64,000 nucleotides of DNA from positions 47,197 through 111,196 of the forward strand of contig JAKOVX010000130.1 in the NCBI GenBank assembly GCA_029781855.1. The letters are read 5' to 3'. Of the stretch, positions 53,234 to 59,411 are shown one piece after another; position 1 is the stretch's first letter, and each line of letters opens with the position of its first letter. Under the pieces are notes generated by a model. That model saw nothing but the letters and a program-made list of their open reading frames with translations. It did not search any database and was not told the DNA's origin. Source of the DNA: Acidobacteriota bacterium. GTDB lineage: Bacteria > Acidobacteriota > Blastocatellia > Pyrinomonadales > Pyrinomonadaceae. The position numbers were made by a program, and so were the translations under genes.

Positions 53234-54004
53234 ATGCGGAAATCGAGGCTATCCCAGGAACACGAGTACGATACCGGCAAGTTGCTTTCAGAGTTGCGGA
53301 CCCTCCGGGAATCGATTGGTCGTCCGCTCCTCAACAAGGACCTTAGAGCGGCCAGGAAAGCGGGGTCGATCTCTCCGCTGCATCACTTTCAACGGGCGTT
53401 CGGGTCCGTTTCAGTGGCAATTGCGGCCGCTGGGGTTGGCAGAAAAAGGTACACCCGGGCCGAAATGATAGATTTCCTTCGGGAGCTCCACTCACGCCTC
53501 GGGCGGCCGATACGCAACGTCGACATTGAATCGATCTTCCTCGAAGGAAAAGGGCCGTCACCGGTTGTGATAAGGAAAGAGTTCGGAGGTCTTATTGCAG
53601 CGTGCAAGGCTGCCGGCATCGGGGATCCGAACTGGAAGAAATACACGGTCGAAGAATTGTCCGAGCAGCTGCGATCCCTTAAGAAAAGCCTCGGGCGCCG
53701 GCCGAAAGACCGTGACATTATTCGTGCGAGTGCGAGGGGTGAATGTGCGTCGCTATCTACGTTCCGGCGAATGTTCGAACAGGTTCCGGACGGTCTTCGC
53801 CAACTAGCCGGTTTTGCCCGGTCCGGCAGGCGCAACTATACCGACCAAGAGATGATTATCGCATTGCGACAGCTCACCGATGAGCTGGGACGGTTTCCGA
53901 CGGCTCGGGAAATAAACGCAGCCAATAAGGCAGGACGTTGTCCGGCCGCGATTACCATCTTCAAGAGGATGGGAAAGTTGTCTGCGATCAGGTGGAAACT
54001 CTGA
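53234..54004 (+). CDS. Protein of four homing-endonuclease-associated repeats
   Basis: A 256-residue basic protein made of four ~58-residue repeats, each with an aromatic start, an E/L-rich helix, the signature (S/L/E)LGR.P or IGRP and a helix-turn-helix-like second part (for example YTRAEMIDFLRELHSRLGRP, YTDQEMIIALRQLTDELGRF). This pattern is the HNH-associated repeat found fused to homing endonucleases, where it probably binds DNA. No HNH, GIY-YIG or other nuclease domain is present, so this is likely a stand-alone DNA-binding protein or an endonuclease remnant. It starts 54 bp after the SDR gene; membership in that operon is uncertain. Confidence 0.68.
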   Translation: MRKSRLSQEHEYDTGKLLSELRTLRESIGRPLLNKDLRAARKAGSISPLHHFQRAFGSVSVAIAAAGVGRKRYTRAEMIDFLRELHSRLGRPIRNVDIESIFLEGKGPSPVVIRKEFGGLIAACKAAGIGDPNWKKYTVEELSEQLRSLKKSLGRRPKDRDIIRASARGECASLSTFRRMFEQVPDGLRQLAGFARSGRRNYTDQEMIIALRQLTDELGRFPTAREINAANKAGRCPAAITIFKRMGKLSAIRWKL

Positions 54005-54357
54005 GGCTTTTCGGCTCCGCCAGAGTATTCATAAAAGGGTCAAGTCACATAAGTGTTGATATTTGACAAGTTAGAGTGATCCATACTGCACAGGAACTTA
54101 ACGATCCCGCCTTATCACGGATTTTAGTTGCTAAGCGATATCCGGTTTTGGGGCGGACTTCGAACGTTTTGCCTCGCGGTTTTGATATCTGAGCAGAAGA
54201 CGTTCGGTATGCTGCGAGACGATGCGTTCCCAAGCAAGGAGGGAAGCGGTACGTTTGTAATGAAATGATGGCGGAGAACTAACAGGTCAAGACCTGCCGA
54301 GCATCAAACTTACGATTAGCCGTGCCCTAAACTTGCAATCAGCCGTAAATTGATCGG
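54005..54357. other. Intergenic region, nothing recognised
   Basis: This 353-bp gap lies between convergent genes. Short open frames here have no ribosome-binding site or family similarity. No clear terminator hairpin was found. Confidence 0.4.
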
Positions 54358-54765
54358 CTATATGGCCCGGATCCGATTGTTCTTCGGGTTGTGCTCCAGC
54401 TCGCATAGACCGAGTGCTTCCATTAGCGGCGGAATATAGACGCCAAAACGTCCGCGAAGGCCTTTCTTGAGCCCATACCACCCTCCGACCGGGTTATCCG
54501 GAGAGCGGCCCCATGCCTCGACCGTACCTTCCTTGGCCGGTTTTTGTTCATCGGCCCCACCCAGATCCATCCAGCTGCCGTGCTCCTTCAGCATGGCGTA
54601 AAGATCCTGAATGCAGGAGGCGTCGTAGTGCAGAACTGTCTTGCCCACGATACAGACGAGAATGTCTGTTCCGTCCTTACTGTCCGTGTGCACGGTAAAG
54701 TCCGAGGTGCCCGGAGGGGTCTTGAGCCGCAGCGGATCGTCTTTTGTTCTTGCAAATGCGGACAT
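54358..54765 (-). CDS. Conserved small protein of unknown function (possibly DUF6855)
   Basis: A 135-residue soluble protein with a strong Shine-Dalgarno sequence (GGAGGG) before the ATG. It reads as a compact conserved domain (TDILVCIVGKTVLHYDA, then EAWGRSPDNPVGGWYGLKKG and a basic RGRFGVYIPP segment). It resembles a small uncharacterised bacterial family that I believe is DUF6855, but the name is given from memory with low certainty. No signal peptide or catalytic motif. It shares strand and strong ribosome-binding site style with the M15-like gene upstream, 174 bp away. Confidence 0.65.
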   Translation of the reverse strand: MSAFARTKDDPLRLKTPPGTSDFTVHTDSKDGTDILVCIVGKTVLHYDASCIQDLYAMLKEHGSWMDLGGADEQKPAKEGTVEAWGRSPDNPVGGWYGLKKGLRGRFGVYIPPLMEALGLCELEHNPKNNRIRAI

Positions 54766-54939
54766 ATATTCCCTCCGGTTTCGTGTTCAATCGGGAAATT
54801 GAATTTTATGGCACCTATCCGATCATTGAGACCGGATCGTTCGACCCTACAACATGTCCAGACTAACTGACAGACATATCGCTTGGTCTCAGAGCTTATC
54901 CCTCGACCGGAGGCTTTCAGACCCGTTCGCAGTCACGGT

Positions 54940-55467
54940 TTAGAAATTGAGTGTCATAAAATCCACCAGCCACTGCGGCGGCTTTTGGAGTTCTCCTATC
55001 AATGCCGTCTTGAAGCCGGTGGTCGACGCCTGGGGAGGCCACTTTTCAGCGTTGAGGTTGAACCAATCAATGTGGATATGGTTCTCGTGTTGTTTACCAA
55101 GTTTCGCGGAAGTCGGATTCTTTTTTAACATTCCTTTTGGGCCACCAAATGGCGGGAGCCCGGGAACATGGAAGTAGACCGGTTTGCCGTTTTCCCAATC
55201 GGTGTAAATAAGGTCATACCATTTCATCGAGTGATGGACATTGATCACTGCAGTTATGATCGAGTCAGCGACCGATTTTTCGACCGGATCACGGCTGTCA
55301 AGCATGATGTCCATGGCAAGTCCGGCCGTGTGCCTCGACGAATCGTTCCTTACCGTTCCAAGTTTGTTCGGGTTTGCCGAGAGAAGCGGCACAGCCGATC
55401 TCAAAGCGTCTTTCAACTCTTTGATCGCCGGACATTCCGGCATGACTCCGCCGTTCCATTCCGCCAT
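54940..55467 (-). CDS. M15/MepA-like zinc peptidase
   Basis: A 175-residue protein with GGAGG before the ATG. Zinc-site motifs are visible: SRHTAGLAMD (His46, Asp53) and HENHIHIDW near 128-136, as in D,D-carboxypeptidases and murein endopeptidases of the M15/M74 type, which cut peptidoglycan cross-links. No signal peptide is seen, so export would need another route, as for phage endolysins or toxin-like effectors. No phage structural genes or immunity gene were recognised nearby. Confidence 0.68.
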   Translation of the reverse strand: MAEWNGGVMPECPAIKELKDALRSAVPLLSANPNKLGTVRNDSSRHTAGLAMDIMLDSRDPVEKSVADSIITAVINVHHSMKWYDLIYTDWENGKPVYFHVPGLPPFGGPKGMLKKNPTSAKLGKQHENHIHIDWFNLNAEKWPPQASTTGFKTALIGELQKPPQWLVDFMTLNF

Positions 55468-55848
55468 AACTACCTCCGATAGTTGCTCACGAAAACTATA
55501 ATTTCTTTAAGGCGAAACTTCAATAGAATTCTTAAGCCCGGGTTGGTAGGCAGGGAAGGGGTCAAGCGTCGGCAGACAAGAGCCGGGAACAGCCGATGCA
55601 GGTGCATACAGAACGCCGCAGCGGGCGCGACGCACCGGGGGCGAATTGTCAGGTCTTACCCAAAATATTCCTCACAAATATTGCATGCTTTCCGGTAGAT
55701 GGAGGCGCTTCGAAGCTGATTTAGGTAGACAACGTTTACAGATCGGGTGAATTGCCGGGGAGAGCGTTGCCATCTTCGCGATTGGGCGATCTCACCTAGA
55801 CTTTTCGGTCGTTAGCACGGCGCAGGAATTTAGAATTTGGTCCAAAGA
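55468..55848. other. Intergenic region, nothing recognised
   Basis: This 381-bp stretch upstream of the peptidase gene should contain its promoter. No coding or structured feature could be supported. Confidence 0.35.
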
Positions 55849-55893
55849 AATGGCGGTGTTGGCAGGGAAAAACAGCTGCCAACACACGCCATT
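55849..55893. terminator. Strong hairpin, probable terminator of 55925-56380
   Basis: AATGGCGGTGTTGGCAG pairs with CTGCCAACACACGCCATT (17/18 bases with one bulge) around a 10-base loop. T-rich bases follow on both strands. It lies 32 bp beyond the stop of the minus-strand gene at 55925. Confidence 0.7.
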
Positions 55894-55924
55894 CCTTTTC
55901 GATACTTCCGTCACGGTCCAGAGT

Positions 55925-56380
55925 CTACTTCTTCGGCTCAAGAATGATCTGTCGGGCGAGACGGTTACCGAGCACTTCACGGATAGCAAGGCGGTCGCGG
56001 TAGCCTTGCATTTGTTTGGCATCATTGCCGATCACGGTCTGAAGTAAACTGTCCGCTTTTGCCTGATTCGCCTCATATGTGGCCAGGTCCTTGTATTCTG
56101 TCATCAACATCATGTTCCAATCCGTTCCGGAGTGTCATTCAGTCTGAACAACCATATAAGAAATTATCTGGCCGTCTTTCTTCAGAGCTTCTTGTTCTTT
56201 CTTCCAGTCCGTGGCGATGTAATTCAAATATGCCGAGTCCATTCCGGGCTTGATCTGAATAAAGCCAATACTCCAAACTGAGCCGTTGTGATACGGCCGA
56301 TTGACCTGTGCCGATGCGACAGCGCTCAACGCCAGGACAAAAATAACGACAGGAAAAACTAAGAGAAGGTTACGTTTCAT
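55925..56380 (-). pseudogene. Small secreted protein gene interrupted by an in-frame TGA
   Basis: From the ATG at 56380 (AAAGGAG upstream) the frame encodes a signal peptide (LLLVFPVVIFVLALSAVASA) and a domain with WSIGFIQIKPGMDSAYLNYI, then stops at TGA 56135-56137 after MVVQTE. The same frame continues directly with HSGTDWNMMLMTEYKDLATY and runs to a normal end at 55925, about 151 codons in all. Both halves read as one continuous stress-responsive or ABM-like dimeric alpha-beta domain, so the TGA is most simply a nonsense mutation or sequencing error. Selenocysteine or readthrough is less likely. Function of the intact protein is unknown. Confidence 0.72.
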
Positions 56381-56520
56381 TTCGGTCTCCTTTGAAATTT
56401 TTGTTGAGTGCAAACGCGGAAGGGCTAAGTTTGACTGCTGCCGCACTCGGTCCCGGCTTCAGTCGCCCCCACTTCAACTCCCAGGAAAACAAAATAACTT
56501 GCGTATCTTTCCGGACGCGG

Positions 56521-58392
56521 TCAACCATCGGATCGATCAGATTCCGGTGTTGTCACATGACCTTCAGGTTTTTTCGAAAAGCCCGAAATGTTCCATTCGC
56601 TCTCGACATTCTTGAAAAGCTGTAAAGTGCCGAAGAAGGCTTCCAGTCCGCCGCCCCCGAGGCGCGTCGAACTGCCCGAACCGCCTAGTCTCGTGGAGCT
56701 GGCTGACCCTCCGAGTCGGGTCGAGCTGGCTGATCCGCCAAGCCGTGTCGAACTCCCCGAGCCACCCATCCGGGTCGAGCTGCCCGAGCCCCCCAATCTG
56801 GTCGAACTTCCGGAACCGCCAAGTCGCGTCGAACTGCCCGATCCACCCATTCGCGTCGAGCTTGCTGAACCACCCAACCTGGTCGAGCTTGCTGAACCGC
56901 CGAGTCGCGTGGAGCTCGCTGAACCGCCCAGCTTTGTTTTGGCGGCTGCGCCGGTTAGGCCGGATGAAACTTCGCTGTTCGCGTGCGGCGCCGATTGGTC
57001 ATCAAACTGGATCCCTGAGAAATAACGGTATTTCATTCCTTCACTCGCCTCGTCGGTTACCTCGGCCGCTTTACGGAGCGCGACCTTTGAGAGGTAAAGC
57101 TTGAGGAAATCGGCCCAGCCGAGCCATTTGGATTCAAAATTCATATTCTTGGAATCTTTTGCGTACCACGTACTTTCGTAGTTCTTTTGAGAAACGCGGT
57201 AGGCGTTCCACGACCAGGGAAAGAAGACCGAGATTCCGTTCGAATACTGATATCCGCCACCGCTGAACCCGCTGAGGATCACCGTTTTTTCGAGGTTGGT
57301 CAGCACTTTCCGGCACGCTTTCTGAACCGCCTTCAGTATCTCCGTTTCGTCACCGCCGAGTTCCTTGGCAAACAGCTCGCACTCCGAGTATAAAAGCTCG
57401 CAAAGATCGCCCAGATCGACGTTTTGGTCCCACATGTACGACTGGCATTTCCAATGGGCCTGTAGGATCATTCGCTCCATTTGCTTGTAGGCTCGGCTGT
57501 CCGGGTCCTCAAAGCAGTCGATGAGCACCTCGGCGAGCCCGTCGAGCGCATCGGCCAGGCCTCTGAGCCGGCTCATGTCCCACGCCGCCATATCCACCGA
57601 AACGCCGCCGACCGTGTATTTATCCTGGCTGTCGATGAATTCTTTGACGAAATGCTCGGCAACCTTTTGGGCGGATTTGCGACGATGTTCGCCGCGGGCA
57701 AGTCCGCCGAGGATCTTGGCGTATGTCCACCCGGCGCTCGGCACGCTTCCTTCCGAGGCGATCATTGTCTTTGCGACGTCGCAGAACTGATACCCGACCT
57801 CGAGCATTCCCATTACGCAACTGTCGAAACCGAGGATGTCGAGACGTTGGCCGATCAGTTCCTTCGTTTCGCGTTCCCGCTCCTCGCCCTTGAGTTTGTT
57901 ACTTTTCGCCAGGTCTTCCAAAGAATCTTTTGGCAGAATAATACGCTGGATAAGGAAGAACAGGTCCGCGATCTTCATCGACTTACCTGACGAATCGTCT
58001 CTGAATAGTCCTTTGTCCTCAAAGCCGAGCGAGTGCCCCGAGAAGATCAGGCCATATCGTTTGGCTTGCCCGCCAGCCTTGTTAACACACCAGTCGACAA
58101 AATTGAGGACGGACCTTCGGTCCGCGGCGTTTTCATTATATTTGTCCGGAACCGGATAGAGTTTGTCCGCCACCATGAACGAACGGACATACTTCGGATT
58201 CTTTGCGTCGGAAAAATCGCAGTAGATCGTCGGTATCTCCGGCGAGTTCCCGTCATAGTAAACAAACAGGTTCAGGCTGTCGGCTCCGCCCTTGGCGACC
58301 TCCCGAATTTGTTCCATTGCGTATGCCATATCGACGGCCAGGTTGTTGTCGCCTGCCATGTAGATCATGATCGTCCATTCTTTTTGGTTCAT
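56521..58392 (-). CDS. Clostripain-like (C11 family) cysteine protease with GGSxSSTR repeats
   Basis: A 623-residue protein from the ATG at 58392 (GGGAG upstream; a TTG at 58416 is an alternative). It is a paralogue of the protein at 4400-6142: the N-terminus reads KEWTIMIYMAGDNNLAV, and His120 (IFSGHS) and Cys192 (GFDSCVM) form the catalytic dyad. Compared with the first copy it has an insertion of charged sequence near 150-180. Ten tandem [LM]GGS[AG]SSTR units separate the catalytic part from a C-terminal tail (FKNVESEWNISGFS) that matches the tail of the other copy. No signal peptide. It stands alone, without a CHAT partner. Confidence 0.82.
   Translation of the reverse strand: MNQKEWTIMIYMAGDNNLAVDMAYAMEQIREVAKGGADSLNLFVYYDGNSPEIPTIYCDFSDAKNPKYVRSFMVADKLYPVPDKYNENAADRRSVLNFVDWCVNKAGGQAKRYGLIFSGHSLGFEDKGLFRDDSSGKSMKIADLFFLIQRIILPKDSLEDLAKSNKLKGEERERETKELIGQRLDILGFDSCVMGMLEVGYQFCDVAKTMIASEGSVPSAGWTYAKILGGLARGEHRRKSAQKVAEHFVKEFIDSQDKYTVGGVSVDMAAWDMSRLRGLADALDGLAEVLIDCFEDPDSRAYKQMERMILQAHWKCQSYMWDQNVDLGDLCELLYSECELFAKELGGDETEILKAVQKACRKVLTNLEKTVILSGFSGGGYQYSNGISVFFPWSWNAYRVSQKNYESTWYAKDSKNMNFESKWLGWADFLKLYLSKVALRKAAEVTDEASEGMKYRYFSGIQFDDQSAPHANSEVSSGLTGAAAKTKLGGSASSTRLGGSASSTRLGGSASSTRMGGSGSSTRLGGSGSSTRLGGSGSSTRMGGSGSSTRLGGSASSTRLGGSASSTRLGGSGSSTRLGGGGLEAFFGTLQLFKNVESEWNISGFSKKPEGHVTTPESDRSDG
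56662..56931 (-). repeat. Ten 27-bp tandem repeats in the second C11 gene
   Basis: Ten consecutive in-frame units encode LGGSASSTR, LGGSGSSTR or MGGSGSSTR. Alternation of Ala/Gly and Leu/Met forms blocks, as expected from unequal recombination or slippage. The last unit runs into LGGGG. Confidence 0.88.
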
Positions 58393-58449
58393 TGTATTTC
58401 CACTCCCTTTTGTCAATAGGACCGTACCCCGGCTCGTTGATCAAACGGG

Positions 58450-58461
58450 CCCCGATCGGGG
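58450..58461. promoter_or_regulatory. Perfect palindrome upstream of C11 gene
   Basis: CCCCGATCGGGG, a 12-bp perfect palindrome 58 bp before the protease start codon. Position suits an operator or an RNA hairpin in the leader, but short palindromes also occur by chance. Confidence 0.3.
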
Positions 58462-58619
58462 ATGATCTCTTGATAAAAGACAACTATATTCCAAAACGAA
58501 CCAACCGCAAGTTATTTACTATCCGTTCAGTTAGGTAAGCGATATTTTTGCAAAAGTCGGGTCATTTGATCGGCGAGTTTCTTTTAAAAGTTCTGATCCT
58601 GAAGTGACAGGCGCTGGAA

Positions 58620-59192
58620 TTATTGGAGTTGATTTCGCAGCCAGGCTCTGGCGATCTGCCAGTCGCGTTTGACGGTTACTTCTGAGATATCGAGGATGCC
58701 CGCCGTCTCATCAAGCGTCATTCCGCCGAAATACTTGAGTTCAACGATCTTTGCCTGCCGTTCGTCGAACACCGCGAGTTTGTTTAGCGCTTCGTCCAGG
58801 GCTATCAGGTCGATCGACGATCGGCTTGACGCCGGGGGAAGAGCTTCATCGAGCGGAATGTCCTCAAATTTGCCGCCGCGCTTTTCACGATTTCGGCCGC
58901 GGGCGTGATCGACAAGTATCCGTCGCATTACCTGCGCGGCAACCGCGATAAAGTGATTTCGGTCTTGCCATTCGATCTCACGCTTTTCAACGAGCTTGAT
59001 AAATGCCTCGTGCACCAGGCCGGTCGGCTGTAGCGTGTGGTCCCGCCTCTCCCTTTTAAGATAGGCGGTTGCCCTTCGACGGAGGTCGCTGTAAACATAC
59101 TCGATCACCGCATCTAACGCCGCGGGATCGCCTTCACGCCACCTGTTGAGAAGCTTCGTTATGGCCGGTTCGTTCCGCGGGGTCTCGTACAT
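58620..59192 (-). CDS. ECF sigma factor, acidobacterial SigK-like type
   Basis: A 190-residue complete sigma factor. Region 2 includes DLRRRATAYLKRERRDHTLQ and VHEAFIKLVEK; region 4 includes ELKYFGGMTLDETAGILDIS and VKRDWQIARAWL. These are hallmarks of the ECF family modelled as TIGR02999, frequent in Acidobacteriota and Planctomycetes. In those genomes it is often encoded beside a PknB-type kinase, as here: the kinase gene is divergent, 219 bp away. Phosphorylation-dependent control of the sigma factor is therefore possible; no anti-sigma gene adjoins. Confidence 0.85.
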   Translation of the reverse strand: MYETPRNEPAITKLLNRWREGDPAALDAVIEYVYSDLRRRATAYLKRERRDHTLQPTGLVHEAFIKLVEKREIEWQDRNHFIAVAAQVMRRILVDHARGRNREKRGGKFEDIPLDEALPPASSRSSIDLIALDEALNKLAVFDERQAKIVELKYFGGMTLDETAGILDISEVTVKRDWQIARAWLRNQLQ

Positions 59193-59411
59193 TATCCCGA
59201 TTGTACCAAAAGGAATTTAGTTGGATTCGGGTCGATCAACAAAAAACCTGGAGCCCCTGAGCCGGTTTTTGTCGCTTATACTATTGAAGGATGCCAATGA
59301 CATGGCGGCGACGGTAAATTCGGGTTTACCGGTTTCGTTGTTGTTGCCTCGCGAATCCTGATATTCTCGGAATGAATTTAGTCACAATACCGCGTTCTTT
59401 GCCAGGCGGTA

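Noticed and set aside
54045..54233. 62-codon minus-strand frame as a transposase remnant
   Set aside because: No transposase motif, terminal inverted repeat or target-site duplication could be seen.
55925..56380. Selenocysteine at the in-frame TGA
   Set aside because: No SECIS-like hairpin was recognised directly after the TGA, and the flanking family does not suggest a redox-active Cys/Sec position.
56588..57025. Plus-strand open frame with regular PPSRVEL(A/P) repeats, and the possibility of a CRISPR array here
   Set aside because: The periodicity is the reverse reading of the protease's tandem linker repeats. Units abut without unique spacers and code in frame on the minus strand, so it is not a CRISPR array.
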